DNA of 64,000 nt from contig JAACMV010000010.1 in NCBI GenBank assembly GCA_010909725.1, forward strand, positions 523,501 to 587,500, read 5' to 3'. The position numbers were made by a program, and so were the translations under genes. Positions 32,164 through 43,993 of the stretch are shown one piece after another. The first letter of the stretch is position 1; each line of letters starts with the position of its first letter. This DNA comes from Picochlorum sp. 'celeri'. Lineage: Eukaryota; Chlorophyta; Trebouxiophyceae. The notes under the pieces were generated by a model that made no database searches, had not been told where the DNA came from, and saw only the letters and a list, made by a program, of their open reading frames with translations.

Positions 32164-35100
32164 TCCGACTCCTCCTCCTCCTCCTCAGAGCTTGAAAATG
32201 TGACACTGGAGACTTCGCCTTGCTCGTCTTCTTCTTCTTCTGGCTCGCTGTCAACGTAGACAGCCTTGGCCGCGGCAGCACGTCTTCTCGGCTGTCTCTG
32301 AACGACAGGAGCCTCTTGCACGGCCTCATCTGATGATGCTTCCCGTGACTTTCTTGGAGCAGACGACATTGCCTCATCATCACTGTCATCATCCAATGAT
32401 ACTGTATTTATTTTATTCGCTTTTTTGATACGTGGAGCTCTCTTTGTAACCTTTTTATTGGATACAGATGTTGTATCAGTGGAGGCTGAGGTGTTGATAT
32501 CCAAGCCATTCATTCTCATTGCCATTCGCTGCATCAATGACATTTCTTCCTCTGGTGGTGGTGGCGGTGCAGATGGAGCAACAGTAGACGCGGAATTTGC
32601 TGAAGAAGAGGCCTTAGTGGCTGGTTTTCTCGTCTCCTTTTCTGTTGCAATTATTTTTGGCACTGGACCCCTAGGAGGAGGTGGTCTCTTTGGAACAACA
32701 ATCTCAAATTCATCATCAAACTCTCCATCTGAGAGGTCGCTCTCGTCATCAGACCACTCATTGGCTTTCTTCTTTCCCTTTCCTTTCTTTTTACTATTCT
32801 TGGCCTTCTTGGTCTCCTTTTTCCTAGCTTGCGCCTGCTGTCGCTCGAGGAGGAGAACCTTTCTGTATTCCTCTTCTTCATAGGCACTGTAGGCGGTCAA
32901 GAAATCATCAAGGTCGTCCTTCCACATCTGGGCCTCCGTCGTCTTCTCAAGTTCTTCGACTTGTGTGCGACAGTCTTCCTCTTGCTTTTTAAGGGCTTCC
33001 ACTTTCTCAAGAGTAAGAGAGCTCAGGCTCATGTTGAGCAGGTAGTCATAACTCAATGCTGCTGTATCTTCTTCCTCACCCTCTTCAGACACAACTACAG
33101 CCTTTTTCTGAGGTGCGAGCCTATCATAGCCCTTTCTTTCAAGCTCTTCTTCGATGTCTGCTTTTCTGCGCTTGTTTAGGACAAGTTCATCATTCACAAC
33201 TGCCAGAATGAATCTCGTCTTGTTTGAGATTCTCAACAGCTCTGCCCCAGCAACTTTCAGCAAATGAGCCCGTCTCTTTTTATATAATTCCAATCTTTCA
33301 TCGAAGAACTCTTTCATGATATCTTCTGGTCCATCATACTTTTTAATCACCCCCGAATGATCAAAGAGCATCATGTTCGTGATGGAGATTTTGGATGTTA
33401 ACTTGAACTTGGAGTACAAACCAACATCAAGGGCCTCCTTCATCTTTTCTGGCGTCATTGTGATGACGAAATGAACGCTTGTGTCTGTATGATGTTCCTT
33501 GTAGTCGACAATAAATGGTTCCTTTTTCCCTTCTGGCTTGGCCAACTCTTCCAAAAACTCCTTATAATCCTGGGTCCACTTTTTCAGAGGAAGCTCTGTG
33601 ATTTCTAGGGTCGTATCATCCAGTTGGTTGATGATTCCGGACACTGTGTATGATCTCAGGCCTTTTGATGACACAGACTCGTCAATTTTCCCCAAAAACC
33701 CACTGTACCACGGCACAAGAGGCCCACATTCTTCTCCATCCAACATTCGCATGAGATTAATAGCAATGTCTCGTGGGTTGTAGTTGGGAATCGAAGTCGA
33801 CCAGCCTGTTCCGATACCTTCAGCTCCATTGACCAACACCAAGGGTAGAATCGGCACGTAGAACTCTGGTTCAATCGTCTGACCCTCTTCATTGAGATAC
33901 GTTAACAAGGCATCATCTCCTTGATGGAAAATGCTCCTCGTGATCTGTGCCAGGCGAGTGAAAATATATCGAGGGCTTGCAGAGTCTTTTCCTCCTTGAA
34001 GACGAGTACCAAACTGACCTTGTGGAACAAGAGTGTTGATGTTGTTTGACCCAACAAAGTTCTGAGCCAGGCCGACAATGGTAGAGCAAAGGGAGTTCTC
34101 GCCATGATGATATGCAGAATGCTCGGCGACATACCCAGCCAATTGTGCCACCTTGATATCTGACTTGAGATTTCTTTTGAAACAAGCATACATGATCTTC
34201 CTCTGTCCAGGTTTCAGCCCATCCATGATGTTTGGGATCGAGCGCTCCAGGTCAGCTCGTGAGAAGAGAATCAACTCTTTGTGAACAAAGTCGCTGTATG
34301 AAATCGACTCCTGACTGTGATCGAGATACGTTCCAGGAGCAAAGTTTCTCAGCCATTCTTTTCTCTGTTCCACCTTCTTTTTCGAAAAGGCCATCTCCAG
34401 AGACTCCCCATCGCTGTCGCCACTCCAGTCAAACACCTTCTTGTGAGTGCTGATCGAAGCAAAGTATTCCTTGGCTTCTACCGCAGTGGATGTACCCAGA
34501 CCTTTATAGTACTTGATCTTCCATCCTTTTGTGTTTGTCGAGTCCCTCCAATTCTCATACTCGGGCATGGTGAAGAAAGAAATAGACTCCTTGCCCTTTG
34601 TAGCCTTGATGATTGGAGTGATGAATTCGATAAGAAAGCCTGGAATTTTCAGCAGAGATGGATAGAAGTGGTGCAAGAAATTCATAATGAGTCCCTTAAT
34701 GTGAGATCCATCGTGATCCTGATCCGTCATGATCATCAAGTGCCCATATCGCAGGGACTTGACATCCTCATAGACCTTTCCATGCTGGAGCCCCAAAATC
34801 TGCTTGATATTGTTGATTTCTGCATTGCCAGTGATTTGACTAGCACTGGCATCTCGAACATTCAGCAATTTTCCTCGAAGTGGGAAGACTCCGTATCGAT
34901 CTCTTCCAACAACTGACAAACCACTGATGGCCAATGACTTTGCAGAATCTCCCTCTGTCAGGATCAGCGTGCACTCTTTTGAATTTCTTCCTCCCGCATC
35001 ATTTGCATCATCCAATTTTGGGATACCCAAGAGACGCTGACGCTTGGCCCCGTCGCCTTTTTTCAGTTCCTTGTTCGCCTTGAAATTCGCAAAGGAAAGA

Positions 35101-36522
35101 ATAGCATCTGTAATGCCACACCCATTCAACTTTTTCAAAAAAGCATCCGTCAACTGACATTTTGATCCGAATGCAGAAGCTCTCAATGTCAATGTATCCT
35201 TGGTCTGAGAATCAAAGGCTGGATTCTCAACCAAACAGTTGACAAATACCCACAGGTAATTCTTCACCATGAAGGGCTTGACACCGGCTTGCTTGTGCTT
35301 CTTGGAGAGCGTCTCGCAGAGATACTTGACGGCCTGATCGGCGATGTAATTCACATGCGTCCCTCCTTTAGACGTACATATTGCATTGGCAAACGATACC
35401 TGACTAAACTGTCCATCAGAAGCAGCAATGCAAACCTCCCACCTGTCTCCAAATCTTTCATACACACGAGATACAGCACCTTCTCCCTTCCTCGGTCCGA
35501 GATACATGTCCACATATGACTGGAAATCCTTCACTGGGAGTCTCTCTCCATTGAAAGATACCTTCACCCCCTTGCCAAGAATTCCAGCCATATCATAGAC
35601 TCTCTTCCTCATGAGGGACACAATATCTTGCTCCAGCTCCTCCATCCCAAAACGCTCCAAATCCGGGCGGAATGTGATACAGGTCCAATTATCCGACGCT
35701 TTACACTCTTTGATCTGAGGCGGATTTTTCACCGTCATATTCTTCTCAAAGACTTGCTTGTACCTCTTCTTTCTCTTCCCATCACATGTCTCAACCACAA
35801 ACTTGGTAGAAAAGATGTTTGCAAGCTTTGCTCCATACCCATTCCTTCCACCAGTAACCTTTTTCTCTTTATCGTTGTAATTGGAAGATGTAAGCAGATT
35901 ACCAAAGATCAATTCAGGAACATAAATGCCCTCAGTCTTGTGCACTTCAACAGGCACCCCGGCTCCATTGTTCAGCACTTTAATCTCCATCGACTCCTGA
36001 ATACACACGTATATATTACCGACTAACACATCAAACAACAGAATGAAAGAAACAGCCCCAACATAAAGATGAATACACACCTCATCAATCTCAACTTTCA
36101 GCGTATTCATGGTTGGATCCCTCACTTTGTTATCAGCAGCATTCACCAAAATCTCATCAAAAATCTTGTACAACCCAGGAGCTACAGTAACGTTTTTCAG
36201 CACCATGCGCTCCCCATCATGCACCCACAGCTGTTGCTGCTGCTTCTCTGTACTCCCAATATATGTATCAGGCCGAAGCAACACGTGGTCCAGCTGCGAC
36301 AGCTTCTGATACGTCTCCTCTATAGACTTGCCAGACTTCTTTTTGCCTTTTGCTGCCACGTTGGAGTTATGGGGAGACAGAGCAGACACGGACTCCATCT
36401 CGTTTCCCACCTGCAACAGAACAAAGCACCCACCTCAGGCACCAAGAATCCCAAACCACCAAACAGAACAGATATCCACATACCATGGACTCTTCAATAT
36501 CCACAGACATATTTTCAGCCAT
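32145..36522 (-). CDS. TOP2: DNA topoisomerase II
   Basis: The ATP-dependent type IIA topoisomerase passes one duplex through another. Exons are 36522-36484, 36410-36081 and 35996-32145, for 1406 aa; introns are 73 nt and 84 nt. The second intron (36080-35997) is a multiple of three without a stop, so retention would insert 28 residues in the GHKL ATPase domain. Landmarks: LRPDTYIGS, GRNGYGAKLANIFS, QTK-type switch in SQTKDTL, TOPRIM EGDSAKSLA and DQDHDGSHIKGL, the catalytic tyrosine in SASPRYIFTRL, and the plain GTRLQGGKD. The C-terminus (about 1160-1406) is acidic and lysine-rich with SDDESD-type casein-kinase-like sites, as in other eukaryotes. It is divergent from PHYLLO and overlaps the patatin-like gene tail to tail. 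Confidence 0.96.
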
Positions 36523-36847
36523 ATTGGTATCACGTTGGTCGCTGAACACACGAACCTACGATGTATCAACGGTAACCAACAATTCTTTCCTTCTGATACA
36601 GAATCAGATTCTCTGGGCAGATATCAGTATTAAAATGGATATTTTCCAACAAAATATGAATATTTTTGACATCCTAGTGACCTTTCGGTGGCGTTTCATG
36701 GACAGTTGAGAGAAACGGTTACAGGCGGTCCGGATGAGGGCGCCACCTTCGGAGAGGCGCCCAAACAAGACCCAATCCTGATAGAGCTGTGACATTTGTA
36801 TCACGAAGAGGGCCAGATGATGCAATAGTAATATTGAATAGTTTATA
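36523..36847. promoter_or_regulatory. Divergent region TOP2/PHYLLO
   Basis: A 325-bp spacer between two divergent ATGs. It is AT-rich near TOP2 and becomes GC-richer towards PHYLLO. No recognisable box apart from T-runs and a short AT-rich tract just before the PHYLLO ATG. Confidence 0.45.
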
Positions 36848-39800
36848 ATGAATCTTTGTGGGCAACGTGTCGTGCATGAGGCTTCAAGCCGTCGTTTCAC
36901 GTGCCCACAATGCAGTCGTTTGAGCGCTGTCTGTCCTCCTCTGCTCGAAAAGGGCGGTGTGGTTGGTATCAAAAAGAGACATTGTGTATATAAAAGCAGA
37001 TTGGATGCATTGTATAGCCATCGCGGAGAGATAGAGGGGCAGGTTGAGGACTGTGTTGGAGGAGACAGGGCAGCTTTCTCAGCGTCTCGTACTGATGTTC
37101 GCGTCGTTCCGTTTGTAGAATCTCATTATTCAAAAGCGTGTGATTCATTGGTGAGAGAAATACAGCGGGTGTATTGTGAGCCTGATGCGGAACGGGGCAG
37201 GGTGCGGATAGAGGTGCCTTTGTGTCGGGGGATATCGTCGTTGCAATGGCTGAAATCTCAGAATATTCGAGACATGAAGCTTTATTTTTCATCAAAAATG
37301 TCTTCGTCGCCTGATACTGCGGGATCGATTGCTGCTGAGAGCGCGTTTGCCCATGTTTCTGCTGTGGCTGGAGTTGGAGCAGCGTGGATGTGGAAGGGGT
37401 TGCACGGGTGCTCACTGGATGAGGAGGTCATGGAGAGTATTAAACGAATGACTGATGATGATGATAATCGAGTGAGGGCATTTGGTGGCGGGAGGTTTGA
37501 TCCGGGGGGCAATGTTGCTGCTGAATGGGAGGTGTTTGGGAGTTTTTGTTTCTTGATACCCAGGGTAGAATTTGTCGAACGCGGGAATGTGTGTGTGCTG
37601 GCGTGTACAATAGCCTGGGATTCACAGTGTGATGCGGGGATGTTGGCGTCTGCCAAGACGACGGGATTTAGAACAAAGGAAGCTGCGATTGAGGATGCGT
37701 TGCTGTGTGTGTCAAAGTTGGCGGGCCCGTTGCCTCGGCAAGTGTCGGGCGTGTGTTCCAGGGGCACGTGCGTCTCATCTGAACATAATCCGACTGTTGA
37801 AGGGTGGAATAGGCTGTTGGAGGAGGTGCAGGATAGGCTTTGTGCTGTTGGAGATGTTGCACAAGGGGAGCATGGCACATTTTCCATATCTCCGTCAACA
37901 GCGTTGGATGAGTATCTTCGGAATGGGCAGAAAGGATTGGATGATTTACTAGCCGCGTCAAGTCCAAATGTGGGTGTGGGCCAGAGTGATACTTCTGGAA
38001 AGAGAGCTCAGGATCTTGCCAAGTTGGTACTTGCACGTAGGACAGCAATGGTGATAGATGAGGAGATAGACTGCTGTGATGTCTTGGGATCATTGCAGGA
38101 GCGAGATCCAAAAGCATATCAGTTTTTGCTGCAGATGCCGAATGGACAGTGCTTTTTAGGATGCACTCCAGAGCGATTGTATGCGAGGAGTGGTCAGGAG
38201 GTTGTGAGTGAAGCTGTTGCCGGCACCCGAGGACGAGGCGCTGGAGGAGATATTGAGAAGGATTTTTGGTTGGCTTTCGACCTTTTACAGTCTCAAAAGG
38301 ATGGTTTGGAGTTTCAGTTGGTTCGAGAATCTATTGTGGATATTTTCAACAGTTTGTGTAGTCGTGTCACAGTTGAGGTGGAAAAGTCAGTTTTGAAGCA
38401 AGGTTCCGTGCAGCATTTGTATGGACGAATTGCAGGGACGTTGGAATCAGGTGTTGATGATCTTGACCTTTTGAACGATCTTCATCCAACCCCTGCCGTG
38501 TGTGGTCAACCAGACAAGGATGCGCTGTGTTTCTTGAGACAGTTTGAATCTTTTGATCGTGGTTTTTATGCTGGACCATTTGGCTGGTTTACCAACAATG
38601 CGGCTGATGTAGCAGTGGCCATTCGATCCAGTTTGATCAGCCCAGGATCCGATCAAACACTGGTGTCGTTGTATGCAGGAGTTGGCATTGTACCGGGCTC
38701 TGTGACGATGAGTGAGTGGAATGAATTAGACCTGAAAATTGGTCAGTTCACCAAGATATTTGATAGTTCGACGGAGGAGCGTATCCTCAAGTCTCCAAAT
38801 ATGTCCTTGTTGTCAGCCCAGGTCATGGTTGAAGAGCTTTGCCGGAATGGTTGCAATACATTCTGTGTAGCTCCTGGCTCTCGATCATCTCCACTGACTC
38901 TTGCCGTAGCAAGGCACCCAAGAGCAAAGTTGGTGCCGGGAATTGATGAGAGATCTCTCGGTTTTTGGGCTGTAGGATATGGCAAGGCAACTGGACACCC
39001 CTGCGTCGTCATTACATCATCAGGTACTGCAGTAGCAAACCTTTTACCTTCAGTTGTGGAAGCTTCACAATCCAATGTACCCATGATATTGCTGACTGCG
39101 GATCGCCCGTCTGAACTGAGAGATAGTGGAGCAAATCAAACGATCAATCAAGTAGGTATTTTTGGCAAGTATGTGAGGTGGGAAGCAGACATTTTGCCTC
39201 CCTCAGATACTGTACCAGTGAGGAAGACGCTCACAGCTGTATCAAATGCGATTCGTGTGGCATGTAGTCCTTCTAGCAGTGGACCGGTACACCTAAATTG
39301 CCAGTACAGGGAGCCTCTCCATCCAGTCCAAGATCCTTGGGATGATCTTGCCTTAGAGGGATTGCATGCATGGCTCGGAAGCACTAGACCCTTCACCAGC
39401 ATCTCCGCCTCATATTCTAGGATCCCAAGAGTTCGCCAAGTTGATCATACTGTGATTGATGCCATCTCAAATTGCCGCCGTGGGCTATTGGTAGTTGGTG
39501 AACTTGCTCAGCCAGAGGATGTGGCAGCAGCAAAGCATATTGCCAAAGTACTAGGCTGGCCAGTTGTCTGCGATGTGTTATCAGGACTGCGTATAGGTGA
39601 TAAAGAGTGCGAAGATATGAATCTGATCAACTACATAGATCATATACTGCTCGACCAGGAGATTTGGGGGGAAATAGAGCCTGAGATGATTCTTCATCTT
39701 GGGAGCAGGTTGACATCCAAACGTCTAGCAGCATTCATTGAACATGTCACATTAGATGCAAATGAGCGAGGGGATCCGGGGCCAAAATGGATATTAGTAG

Positions 39801-42685
39801 ATAGAAAGACACCCAGATATGACCCATCCCATCTACTCCAAATGAGATTAGAATGTGACCTCTCCGACCTGCTGGATGCCATTCAACAGGGCCACCGACA
39901 AGACACAAGCATTCAGTCTGAGTATGGAAGTCTCCTGAGAAGAATAAATGACACTGTAGAAGAGGCAATTGACAGGGTAATCGAGGAGTCTGATTCCATG
40001 TCAGAGGCTCATGTTGCAAGGGCCATCAGCGAATATTTGCCCAGCAGTCACGGCCTGTTTATTGGAAATAGCATGCCTATCAGGGATCTTGACATGTTTG
40101 GTGCACCTCAGAGGAAGGATTTGCTTGGATCTCCTGTAGCTGCTAACCGTGGAGCCAGTGGGATTGATGGTGTTTTATCCAGTGCTGCTGGGTTCGCGAG
40201 TGGTTTACTGAGGAAATGTACCCTGGTTGTCGGGGATGTTTCGTTTCTTCATGATGCAAATGGATTGAACTTGTTGCGAACTGGAAGCATGAGCCCTGCA
40301 CTCACTGTTGTGCTGATCAATAACTCTGGTGGTGGTATCTTTGATTTCCTTCCCATATCTGATGACGTCCCGGAAGATCAATTCCGGCCATTATGGACCA
40401 CTCCACAGTATGTGGATATTTCAGGTCTATGCAGAGCCCAAGGCATTCCCCATATGAAAGTTTCTTCCTTGACAGAATTAAGGAGATCTCTGGAATCGTC
40501 CTGGGAGTTGAACAGGCATTGTGTTGTAGAGGTGATAACAAATATAGAAACAAATGTTCAGCATCACGAATTCATTAAGAGTGAAGTCAAAGAAGCACTG
40601 GCTCGATACTTATCAGATGATGTGATGTATGGGACGATCAAACGGGTACGACTCAACAGGGTGTCACTTCCTCTGAAAAAGGCCCTGACAACTGCGCTAG
40701 GATCTACAATGACATATCGAGAGGTGATTCACATAACAATGGATTTGGTGTTTTCAGATGGCACAAGCAGAAAAGTAATTGGAGAGATTGCCCCCTTGCC
40801 TGGGTTACACAAGGAAACTCTAGAGTCTGCCATGGTACAGTCCTCTTCCCTAGCAAGGTTCGTTGAAGGTAGTAATTTCAGCGAAAGCCCTACAATGATG
40901 GCACTAGAGAAAAGAATACCTGCGTTGAACGACTTCTTACAGGATCTGGGTATCGAGGCCCTGTATCCCAGTGTCACATGTGGAATGGAAGCAGCAATAT
41001 GGGAGGCATTGAGTAGCGACGATATGGAGGCCTCCACCAGACCACCCACGAAAGTCTCGGGGCTGTTAGATCCTTCTGGAAAATCGGAGGTCGAAATTCG
41101 AGACATGGCAGCTTCCCTTGTGAATGATGGATATCAGTGCATCAAGGTCAAGGCAGGCAGAGTTGAGGACCCACGAGAGGATGCCAAAAATGTCATGTTA
41201 ATTCGAGAGGCAGTTGGGAATGACATCATTTTACGCGTGGATACCAATCAGAGTTGGACTGTGGAGCAAGCGCTGATATTTACTGAAACTGCAAAAGATG
41301 TGGGCATCCAGTACATCGAGGAACCCCTGAAGGACCCATGGCAGATGCATTCGTGGTCCACGTTCTCAACAATACCTCTCGCCATTGATGAATCTGTCGA
41401 CCAAGGACTGTTTAATCCTCTGGATCCAAGCTGCGATATTCCATCCTCTGTGAAATTTGTTGTGTTGAAGCCGTCTTTATTGGGAGGAATGACAAAAACT
41501 GTAGAATTGTGTGATGCCATACGCTCATGTGGCCGACACCCAGTGATAAGTTCGTCGTTCGAAAGCCCTATTGGCTTGTTGCATCTGTCGAAAATTTCAT
41601 CAATAGTAGATACGAATAGGGAGCTTCATCATGGGATCGCGACAGAGTCATGGTTTGCGGAAGATTTTTCTCAGTTGGCCATCACAAGGCTTGGACAGGG
41701 AAGGGCAATCATGAGTTCTGTATCGCTTAGCTTTTCCAAGAAACTCATGTCTGGAAGCAAATCTGAGGGAGTTATCATACCCACATGCTCTTCCATCGAG
41801 TCGACCTCCAATATAGAATGGAATATCATGCAAGTGTACCCACATATCCACAGCCAAGCCTTTGCAAAGGATGGGTCTTCTGGTATGGACGTCGTCTTGC
41901 TCCTCCACGGAATGTTCGGTTCGGGAAACGAGATGGCATCTTTAGCTCTTGAATTATCCAAGTGCTCGAAGCTGCCAATTCTCTGCCTTGATTTGCCTGG
42001 CCACGGGGGATCTCGGTGGAAAAACTCTGTTGACGACATGGGACAACATGGTTTCCAGATGATGGACATCTTGGCAGATTCGTTGGTCGAACTCGCTGGC
42101 AATTTTCGGTCATGTTCCATAATAGGATACTCTTTAGGTGCTCGAATTGCCTTATTAACAAGCCTAAGACACCCTTCAGCCAATTTGACAAGTGTCATCT
42201 CCATTTCAGGAGGTCTGGGAATTCAGGATGTGGAACAACGAGCTGACAGATTCAAGAGAGACTGTGAAATTGCTGCTGCATTTGATTCGCTGGATAGATC
42301 AACATTTTTCAGAATGTGGTATGATGTTTCCCTATGGGATTCACTCAGGGACCAGTGCTGGTTTGATGAGTATATCAAAGAGAAGGCATCATCCACACCT
42401 GATCCAGAAAATGTTCTTTCAGACATGCTCAGAGAATGCTCGCCTGGGCGAACTAGCTACATGAAGGACGAGCTTCTGGATGCTACCAAACATCCTGGGC
42501 GAAAGATTTTCATGGTTGCAGGTTCCGATGACACGAAGTATACAGCAATGGTGCAAGAGTTGGAACAAGATGCCATCACAGCAGGGTCAGTGTCCCTGAG
42601 TGTATCCATCCTGGAAGACGTTGGACATGCCATGCATTTAGAAAACCCTTCACGTGTTGCAACAATATGTAGCAATATTATTTAA
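36848..42685 (+). CDS. PHYLLO: PHYLLO: fused MenF-MenD-MenC-MenH phylloquinone biosynthesis enzyme
   Basis: One intronless frame of 1945 aa carries four enzymes turning chorismate into the benzenoid precursor of phylloquinone (vitamin K1, the photosystem I A1 cofactor). MenF (about 1-645, isochorismate synthase) is complete, with AVAGTRGRG, LVRESIVDIF and a C-terminal ASP-type YAGVGIVPGS. MenD (about 655-1235) has the thiamin-diphosphate residues APGSRSSPLTLAVARHP, VVITSSGTAVANLLP and NNSGGGIFDFLP. MenC (about 1265-1625, enolase superfamily) has KVKAGR (catalytic Lys), RVDTNQSW, YIEEP, DES and LKPSLLGG. MenH (about 1670-1945) is an alpha/beta hydrolase with LLHGMFGSG, GYSLGAR nucleophile and GHAMHLENP. 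In land plants the MenF module is truncated; here it is not. No strong transit peptide is visible in the first 40 residues, though they are Cys/Arg-rich. It ends 48 bp from the aldo/keto reductase tail. Confidence 0.96.
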   Translation: MNLCGQRVVHEASSRRFTCPQCSRLSAVCPPLLEKGGVVGIKKRHCVYKSRLDALYSHRGEIEGQVEDCVGGDRAAFSASRTDVRVVPFVESHYSKACDSLVREIQRVYCEPDAERGRVRIEVPLCRGISSLQWLKSQNIRDMKLYFSSKMSSSPDTAGSIAAESAFAHVSAVAGVGAAWMWKGLHGCSLDEEVMESIKRMTDDDDNRVRAFGGGRFDPGGNVAAEWEVFGSFCFLIPRVEFVERGNVCVLACTIAWDSQCDAGMLASAKTTGFRTKEAAIEDALLCVSKLAGPLPRQVSGVCSRGTCVSSEHNPTVEGWNRLLEEVQDRLCAVGDVAQGEHGTFSISPSTALDEYLRNGQKGLDDLLAASSPNVGVGQSDTSGKRAQDLAKLVLARRTAMVIDEEIDCCDVLGSLQERDPKAYQFLLQMPNGQCFLGCTPERLYARSGQEVVSEAVAGTRGRGAGGDIEKDFWLAFDLLQSQKDGLEFQLVRESIVDIFNSLCSRVTVEVEKSVLKQGSVQHLYGRIAGTLESGVDDLDLLNDLHPTPAVCGQPDKDALCFLRQFESFDRGFYAGPFGWFTNNAADVAVAIRSSLISPGSDQTLVSLYAGVGIVPGSVTMSEWNELDLKIGQFTKIFDSSTEERILKSPNMSLLSAQVMVEELCRNGCNTFCVAPGSRSSPLTLAVARHPRAKLVPGIDERSLGFWAVGYGKATGHPCVVITSSGTAVANLLPSVVEASQSNVPMILLTADRPSELRDSGANQTINQVGIFGKYVRWEADILPPSDTVPVRKTLTAVSNAIRVACSPSSSGPVHLNCQYREPLHPVQDPWDDLALEGLHAWLGSTRPFTSISASYSRIPRVRQVDHTVIDAISNCRRGLLVVGELAQPEDVAAAKHIAKVLGWPVVCDVLSGLRIGDKECEDMNLINYIDHILLDQEIWGEIEPEMILHLGSRLTSKRLAAFIEHVTLDANERGDPGPKWILVDRKTPRYDPSHLLQMRLECDLSDLLDAIQQGHRQDTSIQSEYGSLLRRINDTVEEAIDRVIEESDSMSEAHVARAISEYLPSSHGLFIGNSMPIRDLDMFGAPQRKDLLGSPVAANRGASGIDGVLSSAAGFASGLLRKCTLVVGDVSFLHDANGLNLLRTGSMSPALTVVLINNSGGGIFDFLPISDDVPEDQFRPLWTTPQYVDISGLCRAQGIPHMKVSSLTELRRSLESSWELNRHCVVEVITNIETNVQHHEFIKSEVKEALARYLSDDVMYGTIKRVRLNRVSLPLKKALTTALGSTMTYREVIHITMDLVFSDGTSRKVIGEIAPLPGLHKETLESAMVQSSSLARFVEGSNFSESPTMMALEKRIPALNDFLQDLGIEALYPSVTCGMEAAIWEALSSDDMEASTRPPTKVSGLLDPSGKSEVEIRDMAASLVNDGYQCIKVKAGRVEDPREDAKNVMLIREAVGNDIILRVDTNQSWTVEQALIFTETAKDVGIQYIEEPLKDPWQMHSWSTFSTIPLAIDESVDQGLFNPLDPSCDIPSSVKFVVLKPSLLGGMTKTVELCDAIRSCGRHPVISSSFESPIGLLHLSKISSIVDTNRELHHGIATESWFAEDFSQLAITRLGQGRAIMSSVSLSFSKKLMSGSKSEGVIIPTCSSIESTSNIEWNIMQVYPHIHSQAFAKDGSSGMDVVLLLHGMFGSGNEMASLALELSKCSKLPILCLDLPGHGGSRWKNSVDDMGQHGFQMMDILADSLVELAGNFRSCSIIGYSLGARIALLTSLRHPSANLTSVISISGGLGIQDVEQRADRFKRDCEIAAAFDSLDRSTFFRMWYDVSLWDSLRDQCWFDEYIKEKASSTPDPENVLSDMLRECSPGRTSYMKDELLDATKHPGRKIFMVAGSDDTKYTAMVQELEQDAITAGSVSLSVSILEDVGHAMHLENPSRVATICSNII

Positions 42686-42733
42686 AATCAAACAATTCAA
42701 TTGTTCATTCAATGAGTACATTCAATGTGTGGT

Positions 42734-43786
42734 TCACCACTTTTCAAAAGGTGCACCAGTGCTCTGTGGGACTTTTCCTGAGACCGCATCCAATTCAGCA
42801 ACCTCTGCATCTGATAGACGCCAACCGCAAGATCCTACAAGATCTTCGACCTGCGCGGCATTCTTTGCTCCTGGAATGGGCAAGGCTCCTTTGCACATGG
42901 TCCAATTGATTGCTATCTGTGATGGAGTTACCTCGCCATTCCTCTCCTCTGCAATCTTTTTCAACAAATCAATCAGCACTGCCACTTGAGAGAACCTAGA
43001 ATCAGTGAAATATGCACGTCGAGGGCCCGATGGAGGATTTGCAGCCGAATACTTGCCACTGAGCAACCCTTGTGCAATGGGCGAATATGCAACCAATTGC
43101 ACGCCATACTCATTGCACGCTTCCAAAACTCCATTATTCTCTGGTTCTCGATAGAGTAAAGAGTACTGCACCTGGTTACTCGCCAAACACGTTCCATTCC
43201 TCTCAAAAAAGCGGCCAGCATTTCTCACCCTCTCAGCATTGAAATTGGAAACTCCAACCGCGCTGCAAAGCTCTTTTTCATAGCATTGAAGCAATCCTTC
43301 CAATGTTGCTTCATTTGAGAAGGCATTGAGGAAGAAACCAGGCCAATGCTGCATGTACAAGCCCACTTTGTCCACTCCCAGCCTTGCCAAACTTTTCTCC
43401 AGTGCACCTACCACAGAGCCACTCGTTTGCCTCCATGGCAACGGCGCAAACTTGGTCGCCAGCACTGGGTTTCTCTCAGTTGGACACGTTTTCATAAACT
43501 CTCCAATGTACTCTTCAGACTGGCCAAACCCGTACACCTCGGCTGTATCCAGAAAGTCCAAACCAAGATTCATGGCCTTCTCGTAGGCTTCCTTCGATCC
43601 CTCTTTGGTCCATCCGACCCAATAATTCGACCTATCGCCCCAACTCCAAGCTCCAATACCAACTTCAGACACTTCTAAACCGGATTTGCCAAGAGTTCGA
43701 CGCCCAACCATGGGCGCAGTAGAGCGCCCTTGCTGTGACGCTTGAGCAGCACATGGCATCCTCGGTGTTCTTCCAATAGTCTTCAT
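42734..43786 (-). CDS. Aldo/keto reductase, probably plastid
   Basis: A 350-aa NADPH-dependent oxidoreductase of the AKR fold. The catalytic tetrad is visible: Asp and Tyr in DTAEVYGFGQSEE, Lys in LATKFAP and His in MQHWP. SNFNAERV and the nucleotide-binding PIPGAKNAAQVED near the C-terminus complete the family pattern. Residues 1-28 (MKTIGRTPRMPCAAQASQQGR) are basic without acidic residues and resemble a plastid transit peptide; close relatives in plants occur in plastoglobules. Substrate is unknown. No intron. Its end faces the PHYLLO end with 48 bp between. Confidence 0.9.
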   Translation of the reverse strand: MKTIGRTPRMPCAAQASQQGRSTAPMVGRRTLGKSGLEVSEVGIGAWSWGDRSNYWVGWTKEGSKEAYEKAMNLGLDFLDTAEVYGFGQSEEYIGEFMKTCPTERNPVLATKFAPLPWRQTSGSVVGALEKSLARLGVDKVGLYMQHWPGFFLNAFSNEATLEGLLQCYEKELCSAVGVSNFNAERVRNAGRFFERNGTCLASNQVQYSLLYREPENNGVLEACNEYGVQLVAYSPIAQGLLSGKYSAANPPSGPRRAYFTDSRFSQVAVLIDLLKKIAEERNGEVTPSQIAINWTMCKGALPIPGAKNAAQVEDLVGSCGWRLSDAEVAELDAVSGKVPQSTGAPFEKW

Positions 43787-43993
43787 GATTTCTACTTTGT
43801 ATGTATTGGGTTATGGAGAGTCGGTGTGCAGCGAAGGGACTGCATTGAAAGTTGCCAGATGGCACCCCTGACAAATGTGTGGCTCTGTTTTTTTTCTTCT
43901 CTCTCAAACGTTACACTGTAAATTTCAATACGAAGAAAAAACATCAACACGAGCGACAAAATCTCTGGTTCCTTACTGAATAGTATTGGTACA

